Shown: positions 52,922-62,926 of the stretch, piece after piece
Position numbering within the stretch: position 1 is the first letter of the stretch
How the letters are laid out: the number at the start of each line of letters is the position of its first letter
Origin: Arthrobacter methylotrophus
GTDB taxonomy: Bacteria > Actinomycetota > Actinomycetes > Actinomycetales > Micrococcaceae
Length of the DNA: 64,000 nt
Direction of reading: 5' to 3'
Assembly (NCBI RefSeq): GCF_039539965.1
Contig: NZ_BAABED010000001.1
Span: 3,658,001 to 3,722,000 of the forward strand
Program-made: the position numbers and the translations under genes
Notes under the pieces: model-generated
Databases searched by the model: none
What the model was told of the DNA's origin: nothing
What the model saw: the letters and a program-made list of their open reading frames with translations, nothing else

Positions 52922-54022
52922 TTATCCCGCCCGGCGGCGCCATGTGGCGACCCCGAAATCCCAGAGGCTCACGAGACCCTTCGGGGCGTACATGAGGAGA
53001 AGGACGATCATGAGTCCATAGGCAAGGATGTTGAAAGCGCCGACCGTCATGAGGCCCGGCCCGCTCTCGGTTGTTTTGAGGAAGAGGCTCAGCACGGGGC
53101 CCTGGGATTCCTGGGCGATCAGTTGTTGGGCCGACCAGACTACGACGGCGCCGAGGATCGCGCCGGAGACCCTCCCCATTCCGCCGATGACGATCATGGC
53201 AAACAGCAGGATGGACGTCGAAATACCGAAGGCCGTGGGCGAGACGAACTGCTGGAGCACCGCGTAAAGGACTCCCGCGAGGGCACCGAGCCCGCCTGCC
53301 AGCGCCGAAACCTGAATTTTGTAGGAACGGACGTTGACGCCCACGGCCTCGGCCGATCTCTCTGAATCATGGATGGCCTGCATGGCACGGCCGGGACGGA
53401 AGACCACGATCGACCCCGCCAAGTAGGCAGCAACAGCAAGGATGCCCCAAGTGAGCCAGAACATCGACTGTGATCGGGTGAAGTCTCCCAGTGCGGCGAA
53501 ATCGACAGGCCCGAGCGCGATCGACGCGGACCGAAGACTGATCCCGGACTCCCCTCCGGTCACCGTTTTCCACTCGTTGAATACGTATTGCCCGACCATG
53601 AGGATACCCAGGGTCGTGATAGCGAGTTCGTCCCCGCCCAGCCGGATGGAGAGGAACCCGGTCAGGGCGCCGAGTCCGGCGCCGATGGCGAGAGCCAGAA
53701 GGGTGTAGGCCCCAAATGGAAGGCCCAGCTGAGCTCCGAAGTAGGCGGCCCCGTAGGCGCCAACCCCCATGAAGAACGGCATCGCCATGGTGACCTGGCC
53801 GGTCTTGCCGGTGAGAAGCGTCAGCCCGATCGATGCGATCGCATAGACGGCACAAAGCGACAACACCCCGAGGCGTGCGTCATCGAGCATCAACGGGCTC
53901 CCGATGTACGCAATCAGCGCCACAAGCAGAGCCGCCCACTTAACTATCCGTGGGATTGCCCGCGGGTGGTGCGCTGCCGCCCTCGGAGCAGACTTCGATT
54001 TCGGAGACTGCAGTACGGTCAC
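52922..54022 (-). CDS. ABC transporter permease, LivM type
   Basis: Membrane permease of 366 residues with about ten segments; GKTGQVTMAMPFFMGVGAYGAA and RPGRAMQAIHDSERSAEAVGVN are LivM hallmarks, the latter the coupling loop. GTG at 54022 follows GAGGAG; a TTG at 54055 is possible. It is the first gene of the minus-strand transporter-P450 unit, divergent from the serine hydrolase gene; the 400 bp gap holds two motif C sites. Confidence 0.9.
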   Translation of the reverse strand: MTVLQSPKSKSAPRAAAHHPRAIPRIVKWAALLVALIAYIGSPLMLDDARLGVLSLCAVYAIASIGLTLLTGKTGQVTMAMPFFMGVGAYGAAYFGAQLGLPFGAYTLLALAIGAGLGALTGFLSIRLGGDELAITTLGILMVGQYVFNEWKTVTGGESGISLRSASIALGPVDFAALGDFTRSQSMFWLTWGILAVAAYLAGSIVVFRPGRAMQAIHDSERSAEAVGVNVRSYKIQVSALAGGLGALAGVLYAVLQQFVSPTAFGISTSILLFAMIVIGGMGRVSGAILGAVVVWSAQQLIAQESQGPVLSLFLKTTESGPGLMTVGAFNILAYGLMIVLLLMYAPKGLVSLWDFGVATWRRRAG

Positions 54023-54419
54023 CGCTGCACTCTCCTCGTATTTTTGATTTACCAAATCACCGCTCCCTCAAGGTGGGACTTCACAGTTCCCGCAGGCCAG
54101 TTGCCACGGGTAAAAGTTCACCGTGACCAGGGTCACCTAGTATGTATATCTTTTGTATTCAATATTGTCCAATTGGCAAATCTTGGATTGAGATTCACTA
54201 CTCGACCTCGAGATATTTCATCAGTTGCAACCTGATAGACACTGAAATTTCGGTATAGGCCTGTTTGTTGCCGGTGAGATTGCTGCTAGCATCCACCAAT
54301 AAGATTGAATTCAATCATAATGAGAGCGCAGATGACGGTGGATCTGAACAGAGCCGTCGCAGCCGACATCATCTGCAACTACGCGCCGCTGGCACCCACA
54401 ATGAAGCGAGGTCCCACCC
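54023..54419. promoter_or_regulatory. Divergent control region between livM-type and serine hydrolase genes
   Basis: About 400 bp without a gene. It contains two motif C sites, TTTGTATTCAAT (54152-54163) and ATTGAATTCAAT (54304-54315, perfect palindrome, 14 bp with flanks), 152 bp apart and near each of the two diverging promoters, plus GTGACC-AG-GGTCAC (54123-54136), a palindrome of different type. This suits coordinated control of both halves of the Liv transporter. Confidence 0.65.
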
Positions 54420-55619
54420 ATGACACAGTCCACCACCACGCGCATCGACGACAGGGCGCTGTCACGGCTTACTGATCGCATCAAATTCGACGTCGAAGCT
54501 GGCGACTATGACGGAGCCGTCATCGCCATCGCCCACAAGGGTGAGATTGTCGCGCACGAGGCAATCGGGTACGCCGAACGTGACACCGGACGACGCGCGC
54601 ATACGGATGATATTTTCCGCATTCTGTCTCTGACCAAGGCGTTCACCAACACCCTCGTCTACCAGGCGATTGAACTGGGGCTGCTGTCCATGACGACGAA
54701 AGTCGTGGACGTCATCCCTGAGTTCCGCTCGAAGGACCGCTTTCTCAACAAGCGTAAGGACCGTATTTCGGTCACCGACCTCATCACTCACCGGTCAGCA
54801 CTTCCACCCACGCCGGAGCCCGTTGAGTACGAGCGGCTCGGTAGTCTGGAGGCAACCATCGAGGCGATCTGCTCCATGGATGCCATCGGCGACCCAGGCC
54901 ATACTGTCGACTATTCTCCTGCCTTCAACCACGCGCTCCTCGGTGAAATGGTGCGACGGGTCCACGGCAACTCGTTGTCATTTGGCGAGCTGCTGCAGCG
55001 CGATGTCTTTGAACCGCTGGGAATGACCAACACCGCCCTCGGCGCCCCGAAGGCCTGGGCCGACCGCCTTGTTCCCCTGAAAGCACGCTTCGAGGCCACC
55101 GGATGGCTCAGCGCGGCCGATATCGAGATTCTTAACACAGTGCTCGATGAGAAGGCAGAAATGCCGTGGGTCGGCGCAGTGTCGTCGGCCGGCGATGTGC
55201 TCCGCTTCGCCGAGATGCTACGCCGGGGCGGCGAACTCAACGGAGTCCGCCTCATTGCCCCCGCGATCCTGGAACGTGCTACGAAGAACCACACAGGTAC
55301 CCTCATCAATAACTGGTGGATTCCGATGGCGCAGCGTCGAAACTGGGACGTCATGCCCGCAAATCTGGGCCTCGGATTCTTCATCCGAGGCGAAGGGATG
55401 CACCCGAGCATCCTCGGAACTCTCACCTCGCCCGGCACCTTTGGTAACTACGGTGCCGGATCAACCCTGTACTGGGTGGATCCCGCGCGTGAACTTTCCC
55501 TTGTGTGCCTCACCTCCGGCGTCATGGAGGAAAGCGCCAACATCGAGCGCTTCCAACGCCTCTCCGACATGACGGTGAGCACGGTCGTGAACGACAGTGT
55601 TTACCCCGACATGAAATAG
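54420..55619 (+). CDS. Serine hydrolase, beta-lactamase class C / family VIII esterase-like
   Basis: Protein of 399 residues with the beta-lactamase/transpeptidase fold. The nucleophile motif SxxK is SLTK (about residues 70-73) and the second motif YxN is represented by YSPAFN (near 166). No signal peptide is seen, so it is probably a cytoplasmic esterase of the EstB type rather than a beta-lactamase. ATG at 54420 follows GAGG. It opens the operon with LivG and LivH genes, so it may hydrolyse the imported ester. Confidence 0.87.
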   Translation: MTQSTTTRIDDRALSRLTDRIKFDVEAGDYDGAVIAIAHKGEIVAHEAIGYAERDTGRRAHTDDIFRILSLTKAFTNTLVYQAIELGLLSMTTKVVDVIPEFRSKDRFLNKRKDRISVTDLITHRSALPPTPEPVEYERLGSLEATIEAICSMDAIGDPGHTVDYSPAFNHALLGEMVRRVHGNSLSFGELLQRDVFEPLGMTNTALGAPKAWADRLVPLKARFEATGWLSAADIEILNTVLDEKAEMPWVGAVSSAGDVLRFAEMLRRGGELNGVRLIAPAILERATKNHTGTLINNWWIPMAQRRNWDVMPANLGLGFFIRGEGMHPSILGTLTSPGTFGNYGAGSTLYWVDPARELSLVCLTSGVMEESANIERFQRLSDMTVSTVVNDSVYPDMK

Positions 55620-55626
55620 GCCACCA

Positions 55627-56442
55627 ATGACCGACACTTTGACCACCCCGGCTACGCCATCCGTGAATGCCCATGCCAAGCCACTTGAGGTCGTGGGCCT
55701 GAACGTTAAGATCGGCGGCCTGCGCATCCTCAACGATGTCAGCATCACTCTCGACCAAGGTGAAATCCTCGCCGTGATCGGGCCGAATGGCGCCGGCAAG
55801 ACCACTCTTTTCAACTGCATCACCGGCCAGCATCGGCCGACCTCGGGCAGCATCACTGCGGATGGTCGTTCCCTGATAGGGATGGTGCCCTCGAAAATCG
55901 TTGCCCATGGAGTCGCCCGCACGTACCAGAACCTGGCTCTGTTCGGTTCGATGACGGTGCGTGAAAATCTGATGCTCGGCTACCACTACGTCATGCGAAC
56001 AAGCATGGTCAGTGCAGGCCTTCGTCCGCGACGCACGCGCAAGGAGGAGCAGGCCTTCCTGGAACGCGTTGATGGGCTGATCGCGTCGCTGAGCCTCGAA
56101 CCCTTTGCCGATAAGGCTGTGGGGGAACTTCCACAGGGCATCTGCAAGCGGGTGGAACTTGCCCGTGCTGTGGCCATGTCGCCGAAAGTGCTGCTCATGG
56201 ATGAGCCCGCTGCGGGCATGAACAGCGAAGAGACGGCGGAATTCGGTCGATACATCAAACAGCTGCACGAAGAAACCGGCATCTCCATCGTCCTCGTCGA
56301 ACACGATATGCCGTTCGTGCTGTCGCTGGCCCACCGCATCGTCGTCCTCAACTTCGGTGCAATGATCGCCTCCGGGACACCGAGCGAGATTCAAAATGAC
56401 CCCAAGGTGATCGAAGCGTACCTAGGAAAGGCAAAGCAGTGA
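55627..56442 (+). CDS. ABC transporter ATP-binding protein, LivG type
   Basis: ATPase of 271 residues: Walker A GPNGAGKTT (near 57), Q-loop region with VARTYQNLALFGSMTV, signature GELPQGICKRVELARA (the LSGGQ is altered to LPQGI, as in LivG variants), Walker B VLLMDEPAAGMNSEE. Partner of the LivF-type protein encoded on the opposite strand. ATG is 7 nt after the hydrolase stop. Confidence 0.9.
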   Translation: MTDTLTTPATPSVNAHAKPLEVVGLNVKIGGLRILNDVSITLDQGEILAVIGPNGAGKTTLFNCITGQHRPTSGSITADGRSLIGMVPSKIVAHGVARTYQNLALFGSMTVRENLMLGYHYVMRTSMVSAGLRPRRTRKEEQAFLERVDGLIASLSLEPFADKAVGELPQGICKRVELARAVAMSPKVLLMDEPAAGMNSEETAEFGRYIKQLHEETGISIVLVEHDMPFVLSLAHRIVVLNFGAMIASGTPSEIQNDPKVIEAYLGKAKQ

Positions 56443-57341
56443 CCTGGAACGACATCCTGCAAACCGCGGTCTCCGGATTCGCCCTCGGCAGTACCTATGC
56501 CCTCGTCGCCCTCGGCTTCGTCATCGTTTTCGCGGCGACACGGATCATGAACTTCTCGCAGGGCGCCTTCGTTCTACTTGGCGCATACCTTACTTATCAG
56601 TTCGGCGCCGTCTGGAACCTTGGCTTCTTTGGTGGCCTGCTGTGTTCGGTGGGCGTCTGCGGCCTCACTGCAATCCTCACCGAAAGATTCGTGATGCGGC
56701 GGTTCGCACACCGCCCGACGTTCAGCGTTCTCATGGTCACCATCGGGGTGCTCTATATTTTCGAAGCCATCGTAAGTTCCATCTGGGGAGTTAAGTCCCA
56801 GAACCTCGGCGATCCCTGGCGCCTGGACACGATCACGATGGGTGGGGTAGCGATCTCCGTCAGTGACATCTGGACCCTCGCCATCAGCGTGACTCTCATC
56901 ATCGCCTGCTTCCTGTTCCTCACCTACACCCGGGGTGGTCTGTCGATGCGCGCCTCTGCAAGCGACAAAGAGGCCGCGGTATCGATTGGCATCAACCCCC
57001 GCAGGGTGACTTACGGCGTGTGGTTTGTCGCCGGCGCTCTCGGCGCGGTCGCAGGAACGCTGCTGGCCACCGGATCATCCGGGGTGACACTGGGTCTGAC
57101 TTCGGTGGTGTTTGCCACCATGCCAGCCGTCGTTTTGGGCGGACTCGACTCCCCTGTGGGCGCGATCGTAGGAGGTTTCGCCATCGGTTTGGTACAGCAG
57201 TTCACCGCCCTCGTACAGCCCGTGCTGTGGCCGGATCTCGGAAGTCGTTTTGCCACCGTTACGCCGTTCATAGTTTTGCTGCTGGTACTGCTCATCCGTC
57301 CTAAGGGTCTCTTCGGCACACGGGCCGTAGAACGCTTCTAG
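56439..57341 (+). CDS. ABC transporter permease, LivH type
   Basis: Membrane permease of 300 residues with about eight segments; GSTYALVALGFVIVFAATRIMNFSQGAF (first segment and loop) and RASASDKEAAVSIGINPRRV (coupling loop) are LivH hallmarks. GTG start overlaps the LivG stop (GTGA). With LivM, LivF, LivG and LivK it completes a five-part HAAT importer split between two divergent operons. A hairpin follows. Confidence 0.9.
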   Translation: MTWNDILQTAVSGFALGSTYALVALGFVIVFAATRIMNFSQGAFVLLGAYLTYQFGAVWNLGFFGGLLCSVGVCGLTAILTERFVMRRFAHRPTFSVLMVTIGVLYIFEAIVSSIWGVKSQNLGDPWRLDTITMGGVAISVSDIWTLAISVTLIIACFLFLTYTRGGLSMRASASDKEAAVSIGINPRRVTYGVWFVAGALGAVAGTLLATGSSGVTLGLTSVVFATMPAVVLGGLDSPVGAIVGGFAIGLVQQFTALVQPVLWPDLGSRFATVTPFIVLLLVLLIRPKGLFGTRAVERF

Positions 57342-57347
57342 CGCATT

Positions 57348-57370
57348 CCTGCCGGTATCCGACCGGCAGG
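57348..57370. terminator. Terminator between livH-type and TetR genes
   Basis: CCTGCCGGT and ACCGGCAGG (9 bp perfect) around ATCCG, 7 nt after the permease stop and 25 nt from the convergent TetR stop. No T run. Confidence 0.7.
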
Positions 57371-57394
57371 GCAACACCCAGACATCAGCAATGC

Positions 57395-57940
57395 CTACGT
57401 TGCCGCCGTGCATGCGTCGATCTGGGCCTGGACGATTGCTCCGTAGTGCGACATCAGTTCGTCAAAACTCCAGCCGTCGAACAGGCCCAGGGTGCGTACG
57501 CCCTCGCCGAAGCCGATCATCAAGGTAGTCACCGTGGATGCGAAGCGGCGGTCCGCTGAGCGGTCGCCGATGAGTCGGGCGATGGCGGAGAGGTAGCGCT
57601 CACGAATGTCGGCCCGGGCGGCGTCCGTGCTGGGCGCGTCCAGCACCGCGAACGGGATGGCGGCCCAGGGTTCCTGGTGTCCGCGTTCCCGACGCATCAG
57701 CACGCGGAACACGAGAGCCCTGCCGAGCTCCGACGTCGGGACGTCCAGTTCGGCGAGCGCCGATTCGTCCGGTTGCACGGCCGCATAGAGCCTTTCCTTG
57801 CTAAGAAACTGTTTTATGACCAAGGCCGCCGACACGCCCGCCTTTGCGGCGATGTCCCGCACCGTCACGGCCCGGTAGCCGCGCTCGCCAAAAAGGTGTG
57901 CAGCTGAGCGGAGGATCGCTTCGTGGCTAGTGATGCTCAC
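57395..57940 (-). CDS. TetR-family transcriptional regulator
   Basis: Small regulator of 181 residues. Helix-turn-helix at about 20-55 (VTVRDIAAKAGVSAALVIKQF), then a TetR_C helical domain. GTG start overlaps the stop of the MFS gene (GTGA), so it is coupled to that pump and probably represses it. Shorter than most TetR proteins (about 190-220) but complete. Confidence 0.86.
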   Translation of the reverse strand: MSITSHEAILRSAAHLFGERGYRAVTVRDIAAKAGVSAALVIKQFLSKERLYAAVQPDESALAELDVPTSELGRALVFRVLMRRERGHQEPWAAIPFAVLDAPSTDAARADIRERYLSAIARLIGDRSADRRFASTVTTLMIGFGEGVRTLGLFDGWSFDELMSHYGAIVQAQIDACTAAT

Positions 57941-59907
57941 ATTCCCACCGGTTCTTCGGAGATTTCCCCAACGGGCGGCGCGGCGAGATCCAGGGTGACG
58001 GAGCGGTTGTCCACCGCGAGCTTCTGAGCGATTGCCCGCTCCGTCAACGGCTGAAGCATGGTCACGACGTAGCGGCCTGCCGGGGGCAGCGGAAAGGCGT
58101 ACATCCCGTCAGCGTCGGTCCTGGTGGTGGCAACGTGTCCGCCGCCGGCTTCGAGCAAGGTCACCACGGCACCGGCAATCCCCTCGCCGGCCACGCTTAC
58201 TTCGCCGCCGATTGTCAGCCGGTCGCGCAGCAGGACGTTGTGCTCGAGAGTGCGTCCGTCGAACTCAAAGACTTCGGCCGTGGGTGTCCAGCCGGCTGCA
58301 TTGGCCACCATGAGGTATTTGCCTGCGCCGGGGAGGGCCACGGAATAGTTCCCCTCAGTGTCCACGCGGCCCCAATCCACCGGCTGGCCGCCGGTCTGGA
58401 GAACGGTGACGACGGCGGGAGTGAGGGGGCGGTGGTCGGGCGCCAGTACGCGTCCCTGAACCACGAGCTCGCCGGCTTCGACTGCGCCCGCGGGCGGACG
58501 CAGGGCAGCGGCGGCGCGTGGGATGAAGACTGCCGCCAGAATGGAAGCGGCCGACGCAAGCACGGCCATCCAGAAGACGTCCTTGAAGGCATCGAATGCG
58601 GGGAGTCTCTTGGACCCGACCGTCAGGGTGACCGAGGTGAGGACGGCGGCAACCGCCGCACTGGACGTCGACGTACCGATGGACCGGACGAGGCTGTTCA
58701 ACCCGTTGGCGGAGGCAGTTTCGGTAATGGGCACGGCACCCATGATGAGTGTCGGCATGGAAGCATACGCAATGGCTGTACCCACGCTCACCACCGTTGA
58801 GCCGATGATCACGGAAGCTATGGAATCGTAGAAGAAGACGCGGCCTACGTAGCCGGCAATCATGACGGCTGCCCCGGCCATCAGCGCGGTCTTTCCGCCG
58901 AAGACCCGGATGATGCGCCCGGAAATGGGTGCGAATATCACCATCGCGAGGCCGGACGGGACCATGCAGAGGCCCGCAGTGATCACGCTCAGCTCGAAGC
59001 CATAGCCGGTGGAGGCGGGCAGCTGCAGCTGCTGGGTGGTCAAGAGCATGTTGGCGAACATGGCGAAGCCGATCAGCAGCGAGGCCACGTTGGTCATCAA
59101 CACGGGCCGGCGGGCCGAGGTGCGCAGGTCAACCATCGGCTGGCTGACCTTAAGCTCATAGGGGACCCAGACGGTCAGCAGTATCGCGGCGGTGAGGAAA
59201 AGCAGCAGAACCGACTCCGAACGCCAGCCCCAGGAACCTCCCTTGGAAATGGCCAGCAACAGGGCGGCCAACGCTGCGGACAACACCAACGCGCCGGCAT
59301 AGTCGAAGCGACCCGGGGTGCGGACCTTGGACTCGGGGACTACCAAAACCACCGCAACGAGCAGCAGTGTGCCTGCGGCCGCGGAAACCCAGAATATCGA
59401 GGCCCACCCCAAGCTCTGGTACAGGACTCCGGCGAGGGGCAACCCCAAAGCACTACCGATTCCCAGGGTGGCACTCATCAACGCAACCGCGGAGCCCATC
59501 TTCTCCTTAGGCAGCTCATCGCGCATGATGCTGATACCCACGGGAATCAGGGCCGTGGCGAAGCCCTGGAGCGTCCGCCCGATGATCAGCCACACGAACG
59601 AAGCCCCAAGCGCTGCCATCACTGAGCCTGCCACCATGATGGCCAGGCACACCACCATCATCTTGCGTTTCCCATACATGTCCGCACTGCGGGAAACGAT
59701 GGGCGTGGCCACCGCGCTCGCGAGCAAGGTGGCAGTCACAAGCCAGGACGCGTCGTCGGCAGATACTCCCAGGATTCCGGGGAAATCCGGGAGGAGTGGA
59801 ACCACAAGTGTTTGCATCAGGGCAACAAGGGTGCCGCTGAGGGCCAGTACCGCGGTGATGGCGGTCGAGGACGGCCGTCCTGTTGTCAGGGCAGTGGAGC
59901 GAGTCAT
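57937..59907 (-). CDS. DHA2-type MFS transporter with two C-terminal carboxypeptidase-regulatory-like domains
   Basis: Fusion protein of 656 residues. Residues 1-470 form a 14-segment MFS efflux pump (LVPLLPDFPGILGVSADDASWLVTA region, MYGKRKM loop, ALIPVGISIMRDE). Residues about 480-645 hold two tandem Ig-like carboxypeptidase-regulatory repeats: VVQGRVLAPDHRPLTPAVVTV with TEGNYSVALPGAGKYLM, then IGGEVSVAGEGIAGAVVTL with DADGMYAFPLPPAGRYVV. With 14 segments the tail would be cytoplasmic, odd for domains usually outside the cell. ATG at 59907. Confidence 0.88.
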   Translation of the reverse strand: MTRSTALTTGRPSSTAITAVLALSGTLVALMQTLVVPLLPDFPGILGVSADDASWLVTATLLASAVATPIVSRSADMYGKRKMMVVCLAIMVAGSVMAALGASFVWLIIGRTLQGFATALIPVGISIMRDELPKEKMGSAVALMSATLGIGSALGLPLAGVLYQSLGWASIFWVSAAAGTLLLVAVVLVVPESKVRTPGRFDYAGALVLSAALAALLLAISKGGSWGWRSESVLLLFLTAAILLTVWVPYELKVSQPMVDLRTSARRPVLMTNVASLLIGFAMFANMLLTTQQLQLPASTGYGFELSVITAGLCMVPSGLAMVIFAPISGRIIRVFGGKTALMAGAAVMIAGYVGRVFFYDSIASVIIGSTVVSVGTAIAYASMPTLIMGAVPITETASANGLNSLVRSIGTSTSSAAVAAVLTSVTLTVGSKRLPAFDAFKDVFWMAVLASAASILAAVFIPRAAAALRPPAGAVEAGELVVQGRVLAPDHRPLTPAVVTVLQTGGQPVDWGRVDTEGNYSVALPGAGKYLMVANAAGWTPTAEVFEFDGRTLEHNVLLRDRLTIGGEVSVAGEGIAGAVVTLLEAGGGHVATTRTDADGMYAFPLPPAGRYVVTMLQPLTERAIAQKLAVDNRSVTLDLAAPPVGEISEEPVGM

Positions 59908-60140
59908 CTCTTGCTTTCAGCTAAGGGGCGGCTTGTGGGGACGGTGAACGCGCGTTTACCCCTAAGGAGTAGAACATCATTCAATCCAAGCAAGCAAGAC
60001 TCGTCAGGTGTTCGTTCTGTCACGCCCCAAGGCTGGGCGGCGCCTTTGGCGCTGGCTACTCCCGCCCCACGAATACCCGCGCCGCCAGTTGAAATCTGAC
60101 GAAACCGGCCTTCCTGGACCGCTATTTTCCGCGCGGCAAG

Positions 60141-61487
<1,347 letters not shown>

Positions 61488-61635
61488 CTATACCTCAGCG
61501 CCCGTCACTGGGCGCAACAAATAAGCTTTTCCATAGTTGCACCGGGCCGGATGGGATTGCTAAATGAAGCCCTGACAGGCACTCCGTATGACTCAGATGG
61601 CTTAACCTTCCATGCCGGCCGTCCATGATTGGACC

Positions 61636-61755
61636 CTAAAGGTCTTGCGCCGCCGGGGTCTCGGGTTCTGCCCATTCCAGTGCCGCCGCGAAGTGTCCTT
61701 CGTTGGGGAGGGCCTGGTGCCACAGGGGCATGCATCGGGCGAGGTTTGTGAACAT
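61636..61755 (-). CDS. Possible 39-residue ORF or gene remnant
   Basis: Starts MFTNLARCMPLWHQAL and ends EPETPAAQDL before TAG. Composition and high GC at third positions look protein-like, but there is no clear ribosome site and the frame has no known domain. It could be the surviving C-terminus of a lost gene or chance. Confidence 0.25.
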   Translation of the reverse strand: MFTNLARCMPLWHQALPNEGHFAAALEWAEPETPAAQDL

Positions 61756-61824
61756 CCCACTGCACATAGCCAGCATCTCCAATTATCACCAGACACCCGA
61801 AGCCGAGCGAGTTCCTGGAAACGA

Positions 61825-61854
61825 GGCGCGCCCCTGAGATGGCGGGGGCGCGCC
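61825..61854 (-). terminator. Terminator after the SDR gene at 61875
   Basis: GGCGCGCCCC (61825-61834) pairs with GGGGCGCGCC (61845-61854), 10 bp perfect, about 20 nt after the SDR stop. No T run. Confidence 0.7.
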
Positions 61855-61874
61855 CAGATGCTGCTGGCTTCGTA

Positions 61875-62594
61875 TTAGACGGCCGTATAGCCGCCGTCGA
61901 TCGGAATGATCGCGCCGGTGATGAACTTCGCCTTGTCGCTCGCGAGGAACGTGATGAGGTCGGCGACCTCCTGCGCCTCGCCAACGCGACCGGCCGGGTG
62001 GAGGTTTGCATACTGCTCCAGGGTCGGCTCGTCAATGAGCGGGGTACGGATGACGCCCGGAGCCACCGCGTTCACCCGGATACCCTCCTTGGCGTACATC
62101 GTCCCGGCCGCGCGGGTCATGTTGACAACGCCGCCCTTCGAGGCCGAGTAAGCAATGTTGTTCGAGACGGCCACGAGACCGAACATCGAAGCAAGGTTGA
62201 CAACCACGCCGCCGTCGCCCTGTTTCAGGAGCTGCTCGATGACGTACTTGTTCGTATAGAACACCCCTGAGTAGTCGATGCCATTGGTGCGCTCCCAGTT
62301 TTCGACGGTCGAGGTGACGACGTCGCCCTCGCCGCCGACACCCGCCGAGGCGACGGCAATGTGAAGGCTGCCAAACTCCTCGACCGTCTTCGCGACGGCG
62401 GCCTCGACGCTCTCGGCCTTTGAAACGTCGCCCTGGACGAACTTCGCGCCGATCTCGTCGGCGACTTCCTGGGATTTGGGGTTGAAGTCGAAGATCATGA
62501 CCTTCGCACCTTCCGCGATGAAGGTCTTTGCGGTGGCGAGACCGAGCCCCGATCCGCCGCCGGTGATGAATGCGACCTTGTTCTCGAGCTGCAT
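61875..62594 (-). CDS. Short-chain dehydrogenase/reductase
   Basis: Classical SDR of 239 residues: TGGGSGLGLATA cofactor loop (near 10-22), Asp after strand 2 (IFDFN) suggesting NAD, YSASK with intact Tyr and Lys (near 147-151), APGVIRTPL and IPIDGG. The NNAG motif reads ASAGV. A stand-alone gene with its own palindrome-bearing promoter (62649-62670). Substrate unknown. Confidence 0.9.
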   Translation of the reverse strand: MQLENKVAFITGGGSGLGLATAKTFIAEGAKVMIFDFNPKSQEVADEIGAKFVQGDVSKAESVEAAVAKTVEEFGSLHIAVASAGVGGEGDVVTSTVENWERTNGIDYSGVFYTNKYVIEQLLKQGDGGVVVNLASMFGLVAVSNNIAYSASKGGVVNMTRAAGTMYAKEGIRVNAVAPGVIRTPLIDEPTLEQYANLHPAGRVGEAQEVADLITFLASDKAKFITGAIIPIDGGYTAV

Positions 62595-62648
62595 GAGTCA
62601 GTCCAATCTGTAAGCGATTGCGGTCACGGTTGTGTCCACGCTCCCGTG

Positions 62649-62670
62649 ATACGCATTTATATATGCGTAT
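62649..62670. promoter_or_regulatory. Perfect palindromic operator upstream of the SDR gene
   Basis: ATACGCAT-TTATAT-ATGCGTAT: 8 bp perfect arms 55-76 nt before the SDR start, in an AT-rich promoter. Looks like a repressor site; the regulator is not identifiable in the window. Confidence 0.6.
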
Positions 62671-62926
62671 GCATTTAGCTTGGCACTAATACTTGATTTG
62701 TCAACTAAGTGTGTGACGGCCCACATCTCGCACGACCATTGAGGAAGGGGACTCCTCGGGCGAGAAACCTCAGGACCGGGAGAGCCGGTCGACGGCGCAC
62801 TATTATTCGGAAAGCGTGCGACTCCAACCTTCGTGGTTGGGACCGTAAATGGTGACCATCCGCGCATTGGCCGGTGCCCGGTGTCTACCAGTTCGCCCTG
62901 GATTCAACCGTGCCGAATCCCCCGGA

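Noticed and set aside
54420..55619. Beta-lactamase resistance gene
   Set aside because: Has SxxK and YxN-like motifs but no signal peptide and lies in an uptake operon; an esterase is more likely.
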